Positions 27,070 to 36,600 of a stretch of DNA of 64,000 nucleotides are shown piece by piece. The number at the start of each line of letters is the position of its first letter. Position 1 is the stretch's first letter. Position numbers and translations under genes: made by a program. The stretch lies in assembly GCA_020072965.1 (NCBI GenBank), contig JAIQFY010000001.1, positions 1-64,000 of the forward strand. Reading direction: 5' to 3'. A model generated the notes under the pieces. That model was not told where the DNA came from. It made no database searches and saw nothing but the letters and a program-made list of their open reading frames with translations. The stretch comes from Terriglobia bacterium (GTDB lineage: Bacteria; Acidobacteriota; Terriglobia; JAIQFV01).

Positions 27070-27780
27070 CTACTCCGGCAAAATGTCCGTTACCTTTGTA
27101 AGAAAAAACCCCCGAGCTTTCAACTCCCGAATGATTATCCGCAGGGCATCGACCGTCCGCTGCCGATCAGCCTCCAACGAGGGGCCATCGCTGTCGTGCA
27201 GGAGCAGAATATTTCCGGGCCTGATTTTCTTCAACACGCGGCGGGCCACTTCTTCGGCCGGGATGTTGGTCCAGTCCCATCCCGCTCGGGTCCAATAAAC
27301 AGTCTTCCATTCGCGATCCCTGGCGAGCCGAAGTATCTTTCGTCCCCGGATTCCGTAAGGCGGTCGAAAAAGATGCGGTTCCATGGAGAGGACCTTTTGG
27401 AAGGCCGCCCGCGATCTTTCGATCTCATCGAGCAACGAGCGAAGTGGTTTTAACCACAAGGGGCGATGACTATATCCGTGAAAACCCAGCTCGTGACCAG
27501 CTTTAAGGACTTGTCTCGCAACGTCGGGAAAGGCCTCCACTTTCTTTCCGACGAGAAAAAAGGTAGCCGGAACTCGTTCGTCGTCGAGAATTTTCAGGAT
27601 TTCCAGAGTGAACCGGGGATGTGGACCGTCATCGAATGTGAGAGCGACCTGCTTCCGATCGGTCCGCCCTCGCCAGTATATTTTTCCGAAAAGGGAAGAG
27701 CGGATTGAGACCGAAGCGTAAAGGCAGACGAGGACCGCCAGGACCACGAGTGCACCGGTAACGCAGAGGGCGATCAACAT
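27070..27780 (-). CDS. Polysaccharide deacetylase (NodB homology)
   Basis: A 236-residue protein with an N-terminal membrane anchor (residues 1-25), then a NodB domain. TFDDGPH holds the catalytic base Asp and metal Asp. GFHGYSHRPL holds the metal His pair. RPPYG and the late LLHDSDG complete the motifs. It probably deacetylates peptidoglycan or an extracellular N-acetyl-glycan on the outer face of the inner membrane. Its ATG lies within the last 7 bp of the upstream acyl-CoA synthetase gene (ATGTTGA overlap), giving translational coupling between functionally unlike proteins. Confidence 0.9.
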   Translation of the reverse strand: MLIALCVTGALVVLAVLVCLYASVSIRSSLFGKIYWRGRTDRKQVALTFDDGPHPRFTLEILKILDDERVPATFFLVGKKVEAFPDVARQVLKAGHELGFHGYSHRPLWLKPLRSLLDEIERSRAAFQKVLSMEPHLFRPPYGIRGRKILRLARDREWKTVYWTRAGWDWTNIPAEEVARRVLKKIRPGNILLLHDSDGPSLEADRQRTVDALRIIIRELKARGFFLTKVTDILPE

Positions 27781-29912
27781 TTTGGATTCACTGCCAGGCG
27801 GATGCGGGCATCCAGAGCTCTTGAGTTTTGAGGAATCGCCGACGCCAGAAACGGATTCACATCGACCTCCACGATCTCATCGAAATCGGTGATGAGTTGT
27901 GACAAACGCTGGAGTGACTCCGCCAGGATGCCGAAATCGACGGAGGGTTCCCCGCGTACTCCCTCAAGAAGGGCATAGCCGCGAATCTGGCGGATCATTT
28001 CCCGCGACTCCAGTTCGGTAATGGGCGTAATCCGGAAGACGACGTCCTTGATGGTTTCCACAAACACCCCTCCGAGGCCGAACATCAGCAGCGGACCATA
28101 GTGAGGATCCAGTGTCATGCCCAGGATTACTTCCTTTCCGCCACGAACCATTTCCTGCACCAGGAAGCCGTTGATGCGTTCACCGAGACCGAGGGATTGG
28201 AGCCGCTCGTCGAGCCTGTCTAAGGCACTCCCAAGCTCCTCCTCCGTGCGCAGATCCACCGCCACACCCCCTGCTTCGGTTTTATGTGTCAATTCCGCTG
28301 ATACGACTTTCAACACCAGGGGAAACCCGATTCCGCGGGCGGCTGCGAAAACCTCATCCCGGGTCCTCGCCATGGCATACCTCGCGATGGGGATCCCGTA
28401 AGCCTGTAGAACTTCCATGGACTCCACGATCGTCAACTGATCTGTCCCAGATCTCTCTGCTGCTTGTAAGATCTCCCGAACCCGGTCCGAATTGACTTCA
28501 AATCGTCGAACCCCGCTGTGCGGACGCGAACGCCAGTTTGAATAACGGACCATGGCCGAAAGCGTGCGCGCTGCCGATTCCGGAAAGAGGTAAAGCGGCA
28601 AATGATCGGGGACAACGCGATTGATTTCCTCAAAAAACTCATCTCGGGCCATAAACACGCCCATCACGGCCTTGGCATATTTTTTCCGAACCTGTTCGAC
28701 CGCCCGCACGATGTCAATGGGATTGATCATGATGGGGGGTACAAAGGTCACGATCACGGCGTCTACCCCTTCATCCCTGAGAATCAGGTCAAGGCAGTAC
28801 GCATAGCTGTCTTTGTTGGCGCTGGCGATCATGTCCACCGGGTTCAACACGCTCGCCTCTTCCGGAAGGAAACCTTTTAAGGCTTTGCGAGTGGCGGCTG
28901 AGAATTCCGCCATGACGAGTTTGGAGCTGACGCAGGCGTCGGTCGCCATGATCGCCGGTCCCCCCGCGTTGGTGAGAATGGCGACACGATTTCCTCGGGG
29001 GAATGGGTTGTTTGAAAATCCGATCGCGACGTCAAATAATTCTTCCACGGTGTTGACTCGCAGCACCCCGCATTGCTCGAGCAGGGCATCAATCGCGATG
29101 TCCATTCCGGCCATGGCCCCGGTATGCGACGATGCCGCCCGGGCACCTTGCGTCGTGCGGCCTGACTTCACGACCAGGATGGGCTTGTGGCGAGTGATGC
29201 GACGCGCAATCTGGGTGAACTTGCGGGGATTCCCAAACGATTCCAGATACATGAGGATGATTTCGGTCCGCGGATCATGCTCCCAATACTCCAGGAGGTC
29301 GTTACCCGAGATGTCGGTCTTATTCCCCATGGATACAAAGTAGGAAAACCCCAGATTCACCTTACGGGCAATGTTAAGAATGGCCACGCCTAACGCCCCG
29401 CTTTGAGACATAAACCCGACGTTGCCCATCAGCGGCTCGGTCGGGGCAAAGGTACAATTCTCGCGGACCGTCAGATCCGTGTTAATCAGACCCATGCAGT
29501 TCGGCCCGACCATGCGCATCCCGAGGCCACGGATCTTCTCTTTGAGCTGTAGTTCAATTGCCTGTCCCTCCGCGCCCACTTCCTTAAAGCCGGCCGTGAT
29601 GACCACCAGTCCGCGAATCCCTTTCTTCCCACACTCATCCACGATCTCCAAGACTTGGGACCGGGGGACCACAATGACCGCGAGATCCACTGCATCGGGA
29701 ATGGCCGTCACCGACGGGAAACACTTGATCGAATGGATAACATCAGCGCTCGGATTCACCGGGAAGATCTTTCCGTTGAATTCGTACTCCATTAGATTGT
29801 GGAGAATCTCACGACCGATGGAGCCTTTCTTTCGTGAGGCTCCGATGATGGCGATTGACTGGGGCTTAAAAATGGGATCGAGAGGGTGATTTGACAAGGT
29901 CACTGCGTCCAA
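27774..29912 (-). CDS. ADP-forming acetate/acyl-CoA synthetase, fused alpha-beta
   Basis: A 712-residue NDP-forming acyl-CoA synthetase. Domain order is CoA-binding Rossmann (AIIGASRKKGSIG, about 21-33), the two succinyl-CoA-ligase-like domains with active-site His in SSHTGAMAG (about residue 263), then a C-terminal ATP-grasp domain (about 480-700; GFPLVLKVVSAELTHKTEAGGV). It interconverts acyl-CoA + ADP + Pi and acid + ATP, or works in protein acetylation where fused to GNAT, which is absent here. The start is non-ATG: TTG 29912 or GTG 29903, with no strong SD. It is the first gene of the pair with the deacetylase. Confidence 0.9.
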   Translation of the reverse strand: MDAVTLSNHPLDPIFKPQSIAIIGASRKKGSIGREILHNLMEYEFNGKIFPVNPSADVIHSIKCFPSVTAIPDAVDLAVIVVPRSQVLEIVDECGKKGIRGLVVITAGFKEVGAEGQAIELQLKEKIRGLGMRMVGPNCMGLINTDLTVRENCTFAPTEPLMGNVGFMSQSGALGVAILNIARKVNLGFSYFVSMGNKTDISGNDLLEYWEHDPRTEIILMYLESFGNPRKFTQIARRITRHKPILVVKSGRTTQGARAASSHTGAMAGMDIAIDALLEQCGVLRVNTVEELFDVAIGFSNNPFPRGNRVAILTNAGGPAIMATDACVSSKLVMAEFSAATRKALKGFLPEEASVLNPVDMIASANKDSYAYCLDLILRDEGVDAVIVTFVPPIMINPIDIVRAVEQVRKKYAKAVMGVFMARDEFFEEINRVVPDHLPLYLFPESAARTLSAMVRYSNWRSRPHSGVRRFEVNSDRVREILQAAERSGTDQLTIVESMEVLQAYGIPIARYAMARTRDEVFAAARGIGFPLVLKVVSAELTHKTEAGGVAVDLRTEEELGSALDRLDERLQSLGLGERINGFLVQEMVRGGKEVILGMTLDPHYGPLLMFGLGGVFVETIKDVVFRITPITELESREMIRQIRGYALLEGVRGEPSVDFGILAESLQRLSQLITDFDEIVEVDVNPFLASAIPQNSRALDARIRLAVNPKC

Positions 29913-30019
29913 TCCACTGGGACTTGATTATTGGAAAGTCGGATTCCGCGCATGGGTGTGCGTTTCAATTGCGTGCCCATGATAGGAGAGAACAAGGGGA
30001 TTGTAAAGGCGGGGAAGGA

Positions 30020-30210
30020 GTAGGTAGTAGGTGATAGGTTATAGGTGATAGGCGGCAAGGAAAAGCCCGGAAGGAACGTCCTCCTGTTCAAATATCAACT
30101 TTTGGTCTCTGATCTCCAGTCTCTTGCCTCTGGCCCACACCTTGTGAGTCCTACCACCTATTCTCTACCCCCTACCACCTATCACCTATTACCTGACCCC
30201 TGGCACCTAC
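30020..30210. repeat. Heptad tandem repeats in inverted arms (array B)
   Basis: The left arm (30020-30056) steps as ggtagta, ggtgata, ggttata, ggtgata, ggcggca. The right arm (30149-30210) steps as tcctacc, acctatt, ctctacc, ccctacc, acctatc, acctatt, acctgac, ccctggc, acctacc, the reverse-complement of the left. The right arm ends 3 bp from the stop codon of the penicillin acylase gene (30213). The remaining spacer 29913-30019 holds nothing recognised. Confidence 0.85.
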
Positions 30211-30212
30211 CT

Positions 30213-32684
30213 TCAAGGCTGCAGCGTCAGGATCCTCACGGCGCTCCGCTTGACGTCATTGTCGCTAAAGTGCATTGGAAAGCTGCTGGCTCGAAGCCAG
30301 TAGGAGGTTTGGTCGGAGTAATGAACACTGAAGGCCTGGCCCGATGACCCGAGGGTGAGGTTGTTGAAGGAATGGTCGAAGTCGGCAAAGTCAACAACCA
30401 TTCGCATCGAGGGTCCTATGAGGGAGTCTGTTTGCTTGACCGTCTGTTTTGTCCCCGGTTGTTCAAAGGGCCCGACATTGAGAATCTGATCGAGCGGCCA
30501 GATCCGGCCCAGCACATGTCGAAACAGGAGCGGATACCGCCTTCCCCAAACCCAGGCGGACACGTCGGCAGAACCATAAACTGATTGCAGGTGATGGCAG
30601 ACCTGCTCCAAGGAGCGAACGAGCAGGTCGTCATAGTTCTTGTATTCCCTCGGCAGCCAGCGGGTAGACCGTTCCGTCAACTGGTTTTCTAGAAAAATCG
30701 ACTTCATTCCGGACCGGTAATCCCTCCACTCCTCTCCCAGTGCGCCCTTCAGGAGAGTCTCCTGTAAATGGGTCCGGAGATATTCGACGAGGGTGGTCTC
30801 GATGTCCTTTGGAGTCGAGAGGAAGTCTCCCGACTTGAGATGTTCGATGGCGACCTTCGTCACGGCATCGCCGGGGACAACATGGTCAGACGCGCGAATG
30901 ACCCAATCCGCCAACACCTTATTGGCTTCCGAATAAACATCTCCCTGAATATGCAAAAAATCATCTCCTGTGAATCTTGCCCCTGAGCTAAGAAGCTGAT
31001 GGATTCTTGCGAAACGATAAGGCTCTTCCCAGTCGCTGGTGATGAAATAGGGATAGCTGTCCCCGGTGATTCGCTGGTTAGCGGTGGCAATGATGCCTTC
31101 GGGAGGATTGAACAGATGAGGAAGCTCATCAAATGGGATATAGCCCACCCAATCGTATTGATCCGAATTTCCCGGGACAGTGACATTACCGAAGCCGCCG
31201 CGCCGGATGGGAATCTTCCCTGCATCATAAAACCCGATGTTGCCTTCCTTATCGGCGTAAACAAAATTCTGTGTCGGGCCCAGGAAATCCTTCAAAGCCG
31301 TCGTGAATTCTGCCCAATTTGCCGCCGAATTCAACCTCAAAAAAGGGAATCCGATTCCATGGGGTTCGATTGCGGTCCATCTTAAAGCAAAACCGGTTTG
31401 GCCCATTCGTCTTACAACCGGCCCATGGCGCGTCACAAGGACAGGCAAGGTCTTATCTGGCCTGCCTTTGATTTTGATCGTTTCATTTCGAATTTCAGCT
31501 TCAACCCAAACGCCGTTCGCCAAGTATTTTGTTCCCTGATCCGAGTCAAATTGCTCGGCGTAGACATCCTGGACATCGGGATTGAGATTGGTCATCCCCC
31601 AGGCGATGTGCTCGTTATGCCCAATGATGATGCTGGGCGCGCCCGGAAGCGATACGCCAATGACATTGAGCTGGGGTGTTCGCAAATGTGTTTGGTACCA
31701 GATGGAAGGAATCGAATGGGCAAGATGCGGATCATTCGCCAGAAGCGGCTTTCCGGTTGCGGTATGCTCGCCGCTGACCACCCAATTATTGCTTCCCACC
31801 AAGAAGTCCGCGCCGGCATCATTCCAATGAGTCAAGAAGCTCACGACAGACTCCTGACTCCGCTCCGGTGCCCAGGCCCAAAGCAGCGCCATCCAGGAGA
31901 AGAGCTCTCTGGAGTGAATCGGGGTTGAGTTCATATCCGGGGACTGGGCGGTGTTCAGGCTCTTGTTCTCAAATGAGAGGCTCGAAAGGGAAGCGGTGTC
32001 TCCTTGCCCCGTCGTATCCATCCCCACCAGCGGTATCTCGTATTTCGAATGGGTAGGGTAGAGATCCTTCAGGATTTCCGGCCCGTATTTCTCAAGCAAC
32101 CTCGCTCGAAAGATGTCCCGCTCCCAGGTATGGTTCAGAGTTTCCGCCATCATGAGGGCGATCGATAGGGAATCCCTGGAATTCCAAGGGCGTGGCCGGT
32201 AACGCAGAATACGGAATTCGATTGGCAGACGCTCGAGATGTGTGCGCATGAAGGCATTCACGCCTTCGGCATAACGATCCAGGATTCGCCGGGAGTCCGG
32301 ATCGATCTCCTCCAGGGTTCGAGACGCGGCTTCACGGAAGCCAAGGCGGCAATGATCCTCGTCGAGGCGGAGAGTGGGTTCACCCAGCACTTCAGAGAGT
32401 TCGCCCAGAGCATTTCGGCGGAACATATCCATCTGCCAGAGCCGGTCCTGGGCGGTGACGTACCCCTGAACGAAAGCGACGTCCTCCGTGGACTGAGCAA
32501 ATATGTGCGGCACGCCGATAGCATCGCGGTAAACAGTGACGGGGGCACCCAGCCCCGGCACCGTGACCGCCCCATCGAGTTGGGGCAATGATCTTCGAGC
32601 CAGCCAGTATCCGTACCCGAAAAGTCCGGCCACCAATGTCATTAGGACGAGGGCAAGGCCGGCGAAAATTTTGACGATTTTCAT
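30213..32684 (-). CDS. Penicillin acylase family Ntn-hydrolase
   Basis: An 823-residue precursor. An N-terminal membrane or signal segment (1-28) is followed by the alpha chain (VTVYRDAIGVPHIFAQ, GYVTAQDRLWQMDMFRR). The spacer ends before LVGSNNWVVSG, where the Ser of GSNNW becomes the N-terminal nucleophile of the beta chain after self-cleavage. The beta chain contains LLANDPHL and HIAWGMTNLNPD, typical of the family. It hydrolyses amide bonds of N-acyl compounds, possibly quorum-sensing acyl-homoserine lactones, acyl peptides or beta-lactams; the substrate is unknown. The product should be periplasmic. ATG 32684 has a GGAG SD. Confidence 0.92.
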   Translation of the reverse strand: MKIVKIFAGLALVLMTLVAGLFGYGYWLARRSLPQLDGAVTVPGLGAPVTVYRDAIGVPHIFAQSTEDVAFVQGYVTAQDRLWQMDMFRRNALGELSEVLGEPTLRLDEDHCRLGFREAASRTLEEIDPDSRRILDRYAEGVNAFMRTHLERLPIEFRILRYRPRPWNSRDSLSIALMMAETLNHTWERDIFRARLLEKYGPEILKDLYPTHSKYEIPLVGMDTTGQGDTASLSSLSFENKSLNTAQSPDMNSTPIHSRELFSWMALLWAWAPERSQESVVSFLTHWNDAGADFLVGSNNWVVSGEHTATGKPLLANDPHLAHSIPSIWYQTHLRTPQLNVIGVSLPGAPSIIIGHNEHIAWGMTNLNPDVQDVYAEQFDSDQGTKYLANGVWVEAEIRNETIKIKGRPDKTLPVLVTRHGPVVRRMGQTGFALRWTAIEPHGIGFPFLRLNSAANWAEFTTALKDFLGPTQNFVYADKEGNIGFYDAGKIPIRRGGFGNVTVPGNSDQYDWVGYIPFDELPHLFNPPEGIIATANQRITGDSYPYFITSDWEEPYRFARIHQLLSSGARFTGDDFLHIQGDVYSEANKVLADWVIRASDHVVPGDAVTKVAIEHLKSGDFLSTPKDIETTLVEYLRTHLQETLLKGALGEEWRDYRSGMKSIFLENQLTERSTRWLPREYKNYDDLLVRSLEQVCHHLQSVYGSADVSAWVWGRRYPLLFRHVLGRIWPLDQILNVGPFEQPGTKQTVKQTDSLIGPSMRMVVDFADFDHSFNNLTLGSSGQAFSVHYSDQTSYWLRASSFPMHFSDNDVKRSAVRILTLQP

Positions 32685-32801
32685 TTTTTCTCCGGTAGAA
32701 TGCTCGGGAGCGACATCTCTGACCTTGCAAGGGACGGCGCATCTTAATCAATGTCATAGCCCTTTGCAATCTGAAATCAACCTCGGGAGGAAGCCATTCC
32801 A

Positions 32802-33335
32802 ATGCATTCAGGACGGATCGGGGCAGGCATGCGGGTTGCCGCAGTGCTCCTGATATCTTTCGTCAGTGTTGCCGCGAGCACTGTTTCCTCAGTGGCAGCC
32901 GGCAAACCCCTTCAATACCTCATGACTATTCACATGGACAAAGGAAACATCAGCATTCAACTCTTCCCGGATGCCGCACCTCACACCGTTGCCCGGGTGG
33001 TCGAGTTGGTTCAGAAGAAATTTTACAATGGACTCACCTTCCACCGGGTCGAGCCTGGTTTTGTCGTCCAGGGCGGGGATCCAAAAGGGGACGGGACCGG
33101 CGGTTCGGGCATTAAGCTAAAGGCGGAGTTCAACTCCAAACGCCATGTCACAGGCGCGGTCTCCATGGCGCGAAGTTCGGACCCTGACAGTGCCGACAGC
33201 CAGTTCTTCATCTGCCTCTCCCCGCAGCCGAACCTGGACGGAAGGTATACTGTCATCGGGCAGGTGATCTCAGGTATGGAACGAGTCCGAAAAATCGGGA
33301 AAGGTGATGTGATGCGCCAAGTAACTGTTCGATGA
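32802..33335 (+). CDS. Exported cyclophilin-type peptidyl-prolyl isomerase
   Basis: 177 residues. The signal peptide ends near SSVAAG (about residue 34); a second in-frame ATG at 32829 would shorten it. The cyclophilin fold is complete but compact. FHRVEPGFVVQGGDPKGDGTGG has the catalytic Arg and Phe/Gln, followed by GAVSMARSSDPDSADSQFFI and LDGRYTVIGQVISGM. It probably catalyses proline isomerisation during folding of periplasmic proteins. GGGAGG lies about 10 bp upstream of ATG. Confidence 0.93.
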   Translation: MHSGRIGAGMRVAAVLLISFVSVAASTVSSVAAGKPLQYLMTIHMDKGNISIQLFPDAAPHTVARVVELVQKKFYNGLTFHRVEPGFVVQGGDPKGDGTGGSGIKLKAEFNSKRHVTGAVSMARSSDPDSADSQFFICLSPQPNLDGRYTVIGQVISGMERVRKIGKGDVMRQVTVR

Positions 33336-33420
33336 GTTCCGGGCCCGGACAATCGCGGCTGAGATCAAATGGTCTCCCGAAGCAGACAACTCAACGATGA
33401 GCAGGCGCTTCCCGCGGAAA

Positions 33421-33452
33421 ATAAAAAGGCGCCCCCCCACAGGGAGCGCCTT
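33421..33452 (-). terminator. Intrinsic terminator after the M48 protease gene
   Basis: On the minus strand, AAGGCGC pairs with GCGCCTT across a 13-nt loop and is followed by TTTTATTTT, a good rho-independent terminator 31 bp after the protease stop. On the plus strand the U-tract is missing, so it should act one way only. Confidence 0.8.
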
Positions 33453-33482
33453 CAAATATCCTCTCAAAATCTGCCTTCTAAT

Positions 33483-34484
33483 CTAATTCCGCCGTTTCAA
33501 CGTGGGCGGTGCTTCGTCCTCAGTTTTCTTCTTATCAGTGGACTCGTCGACGTCGGTGGTATCGCCCGAGGTCTTACGCTTCAAGGTCGGCCGATCGCTC
33601 TTGGCCTCTTCCACGGTGCGCCGGTTCTCGATCCCCTGCAGACGGCCCTTGATGGAATCGAAATCGGAGGTCGTAACAACGTACGCCTCCTTGGAAGGGA
33701 GGAGTTGGGTGATCTCCTTCTGGGCGCGTTCGATGCGGTCAGGAGTTTGAGGATGGGTCGAGAATGCCTTGGCGACGGCCCCCGGCTTGTGTTTTTCCTT
33801 CGCCTGGATCCTCTCAAAGAATGTCACCATTCCATTGGGATCGTAACCCGCCGCGTACATGTATTGCACGCCCAAATAATCGGCTTCCTCTTCAAATCCC
33901 CGGCTGAATTTCAGGAAGCCCAGGGGGAGCGCCAAACCGACGGCCTGCCGAATTCCGTACCCTGCCCAGCCGCCGAGAAAGATCAGCGGGAGAGTTGCCC
34001 AATTAGCCACTTCCGCCCGTGTCGCCTGCCGGGTTCCATGACGCGCGGCCACGTGGGCTATTTCATGCGCCATGACCCCCGCCAGCTCACACTCATTCTC
34101 CGCGGCAAGAATTAAACCCGTATTCACAAAGAAAAATCCGCCGGGCAAGGCGAATGCATTGACTTCGTCCGAGTCAATCACCTTAATCGTAAACGGAACC
34201 TGCGCGTCCGAGTGCTTGACGAGGTTCTGTCCGACGCGATTCACGTACTCGGCAATGATGGGATCATCAATGACTTTTGAGGTGCGTTCAACCTCCTGAG
34301 CCAGGGACTTTCCCAACGCAATCTCTTTCTCGATGGAGTATCGGTTCATCCCTTTACCCACATCGCGATTGCCGATACTGTCGATGTCGTCCTTTTGCTT
34401 CTTGTCAGTCGCCCACAAAGAAGGCGTACTGATCGACAACACCAGGGCAAAAATCATTATTCGTCTGGCCCATCGTCCATTCAT
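33483..34484 (-). CDS. M48-family periplasmic zinc metalloprotease
   Basis: 333 residues with a signal peptide ending near SLWAT (about residue 25). The catalytic zinc motif HEIAHVAARHG (HEXXH) lies near residue 140, and the third ligand Glu is likely in FSRGFEEEADYLG. The C-terminal 60 residues are a charged Lys/Glu/Thr-rich tail. Related proteins (BepA/LoiP-like and acidobacterial M48) do quality control of outer-membrane proteins. The gene is monocistronic with its own terminator. Confidence 0.92.
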   Translation of the reverse strand: MNGRWARRIMIFALVLSISTPSLWATDKKQKDDIDSIGNRDVGKGMNRYSIEKEIALGKSLAQEVERTSKVIDDPIIAEYVNRVGQNLVKHSDAQVPFTIKVIDSDEVNAFALPGGFFFVNTGLILAAENECELAGVMAHEIAHVAARHGTRQATRAEVANWATLPLIFLGGWAGYGIRQAVGLALPLGFLKFSRGFEEEADYLGVQYMYAAGYDPNGMVTFFERIQAKEKHKPGAVAKAFSTHPQTPDRIERAQKEITQLLPSKEAYVVTTSDFDSIKGRLQGIENRRTVEEAKSDRPTLKRKTSGDTTDVDESTDKKKTEDEAPPTLKRRN

Positions 34485-34570
34485 GGTCCATATCTCCTTA
34501 TTCGGGCTGTCATGGTATTATATCGCGTTTTTGTGTGAGCAAGGTCCTTTTTTCTAACCGGCGGGAGGCC

Positions 34571-35710
34571 ATGTCTTTGAGTCTTGATCTCGAAACGCTT
34601 CGCCAGGAATTCCCCGTAACCCGGCATTGGGTCTATTGCAACCATGCCGCAGTGGCTCCAATTTCGACCCGCGTCGCCAACGCCATTCAAGGCGTGCTGA
34701 CCGATCTCAACGAATTCGGTGCAGTCCACTGGAAGTCCTGGGGGAAAACAGTCGAACACGCCCGCCAACTGGCAGCCCGTCTCATCAACTGCGACCCGGA
34801 TGAAATCGCCTTTGTCAAAAACACCTCTGATGGCCTGTCCCTTTTATCCAACGGGTTAGACTGGAAATGGGGCGATAAGGTTGTATCTATTGACACGGAG
34901 TTTCCAGCCAATGTCTACCCCTGGCTCTCCCTGAAGAAACGGGGCGTGGAACTGGTGACCATATCGGAGCGGAAGGGACGGGTCGATCTCCATGAAATTG
35001 AACAGGCACTCGATGCCCGCACCCGGGTGTTGACTGTTAGTTATGTCCAGTATTTGAGCGGGTTTAGGGTGGATCTCGATGCTCTCGGAGAGATGTGCCG
35101 GACCCGTGGTATCATTTTTTGTGTGGACGCCATCCAGGGCTTGGGGGCCTTCGAAATTGATGTGAGAAGACAGAACATCGACTTCCTTTCCGCGGACGGC
35201 CACAAATGGATGCTCGCGACGGAAGGGGCCGGCGTGGCCTACCTGTCAAAACGAATCGTCGATCAGGTAACACCGACCGTTCTCGGCTGGATGAACGTCG
35301 AACATTTTAATGACTTCAACCAGCGCGAACTGAATTTCCGGCATGGCGCTTTGCGATATGAATGTGGCTCGTTGAACACCATCGGTATTTACGGGCTGGC
35401 CGCTGCCCTCAACTTGCTCCTCGAGGTCGGCATCAAGAACATCTCCGGGCAGATTCTCACCATAACCACCCATTTGTGTGATGGGCTTTCCTCAAAAGGA
35501 TATACAGTCCTGGGATCACGAGCCCATGGTGAGGCTTCAGGGATCGTCTCCTTCCGGCCGGGCATCCGGGGACCCGAGACGCGCGCACTCTTTCATCGCC
35601 TGGAGGAGGCCCGGGTGGCGACCGCCCTGCGAGGCGGCCACATCCGCGTCGCCCCCCATTTTTATAACACGCAGGCTGAAATGGACCAGATCCTCAGTGT
35701 TCTCCCCTAA
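34571..35710 (+). CDS. Class V aminotransferase (PLP-dependent)
   Basis: 379 residues from ATG 34571, with SD GGGAGG; frames further upstream begin with non-ATG codons inside the promoter area. The fold type I pattern is clear: FVKNTSDGLSLLSNGL, GIIFCVDAIQGLGAFEID with Asp binding the PLP ring nitrogen, and SADGHKWMLATEGAG with the PLP-binding Lys near residue 217. This subgroup resembles cysteine desulfurase/isopenicillin-epimerase-like enzymes, but the acceptor and donor are not predictable. The next gene, DedA, lies 39 bp downstream. Confidence 0.88.
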   Translation: MSLSLDLETLRQEFPVTRHWVYCNHAAVAPISTRVANAIQGVLTDLNEFGAVHWKSWGKTVEHARQLAARLINCDPDEIAFVKNTSDGLSLLSNGLDWKWGDKVVSIDTEFPANVYPWLSLKKRGVELVTISERKGRVDLHEIEQALDARTRVLTVSYVQYLSGFRVDLDALGEMCRTRGIIFCVDAIQGLGAFEIDVRRQNIDFLSADGHKWMLATEGAGVAYLSKRIVDQVTPTVLGWMNVEHFNDFNQRELNFRHGALRYECGSLNTIGIYGLAAALNLLLEVGIKNISGQILTITTHLCDGLSSKGYTVLGSRAHGEASGIVSFRPGIRGPETRALFHRLEEARVATALRGGHIRVAPHFYNTQAEMDQILSVLP

Positions 35711-35749
35711 CCGTCATCCGCTCCGAAGTGGCGAGGACCGTCTCCATCA

Positions 35750-36367
35750 ATGATCACCGGACTTCTCGAAAAGCTCAGCCTCTTCATTATTGCATCGATT
35801 TCGTCGATGGGTTACTGGGGGATTATGGCGATGATGGCCATCGAATCGGCCTGCATTCCTTTGCCCTCGGAAGTCATCATGCCCTTCTCCGGGTATCTGG
35901 TCTATGCCGGCCGATTCAATTTCTGGCTGGTGGGACTCGCGGGAGCAGTCGGTTGTAACATCGGGTCAGCCGCTGCTTATTATTTGGGCGCGCATGGAGG
36001 GCGACCGCTCATTGAGAAATACGGCAAATACCTGCTGCTTTCGCATAAAGATCTGGAGTGGGCAGACCGCTGGTTCAACCGCTATGGGGAAGCCACTGTC
36101 TTTTTCAGTCGCCTACTTCCCGTGATCCGCACCTTCATCGCCTTTCCGGCCGGTGTGGTCCGAATGAATCTCCTGCGATTTCACCTTTACACCTTTGTTG
36201 GATCCCTGCCGTGGTGCCTCTTGCTGGCTTATGCGGGAATGAAGCTGGGATCGCACTGGACCAAGCTTCGGGCCTACTTTCATCGTCTGGATCTCGTGTT
36301 GGGAGCGTTGATCCTGTTGGGACTGGTCGTTTTTGTAAAGCGCCATTGGGGGAGGGAAAGAGGGTGA
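35750..36367 (+). CDS. DedA-family membrane protein
   Basis: 205 residues with 4-5 hydrophobic segments, two of them possibly re-entrant. The diagnostic E-x-x-x-P (MAIESACIPLPSEVIMP) and the second conserved block FFSRLLPVIRTFIAFPAGVVRMN with G-x-W-like GSLPWCLLL are present. DedA proteins are involved in lipid (undecaprenyl phosphate or phospholipid) translocation and membrane homeostasis. The gene may be co-transcribed with the aminotransferase. A heptad repeat array starts within 5 bp of its stop codon. Confidence 0.92.
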   Translation: MITGLLEKLSLFIIASISSMGYWGIMAMMAIESACIPLPSEVIMPFSGYLVYAGRFNFWLVGLAGAVGCNIGSAAAYYLGAHGGRPLIEKYGKYLLLSHKDLEWADRWFNRYGEATVFFSRLLPVIRTFIAFPAGVVRMNLLRFHLYTFVGSLPWCLLLAYAGMKLGSHWTKLRAYFHRLDLVLGALILLGLVVFVKRHWGRERG

Positions 36368-36369
36368 AT

Positions 36370-36600
36370 GAGGTATCAGGTGGTAGGTGATAGGTAATAG
36401 GTGATAGGGGGTCGGGAAAAGAAGCCAGAGGCCGGAAGCCGGAAAGCAGACCCGAAAAAGGTGGAATTTTAGAGTTTTGGCTTTGAACTTTGAACCTTGA
36501 ACTTGGAACTCGGATTCTTTTGGACTTTGAACCTTGAACTTGGAACTTTGAACCGGTGTTTTGGACCTTGGACTGGCTTTTTTGAACCTTGAACTTAAAG
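36370..36600. repeat. Heptad tandem repeats, three sequence families in one spacer (array C)
   Basis: Three adjacent arrays with a 7-base period are seen: ggtgata-type (36370-36412), gaagccg-type (36421-36449) and tttgaac/cttgaac/ttggaac-type (36479-36600). The last runs to the stop codon of the DUF507 gene and the first begins 2-3 bp after the DedA stop. Unlike the other loci, the two ends are not reverse complements of each other. Translation of these repeats yields spurious FKVQ-rich or ITYHL-rich frames. Confidence 0.85.

Noticed and set aside
26764-30210. CRISPR arrays
   Set aside because: Repeats are degenerate 7-mers without spacers, and no cas genes are present.
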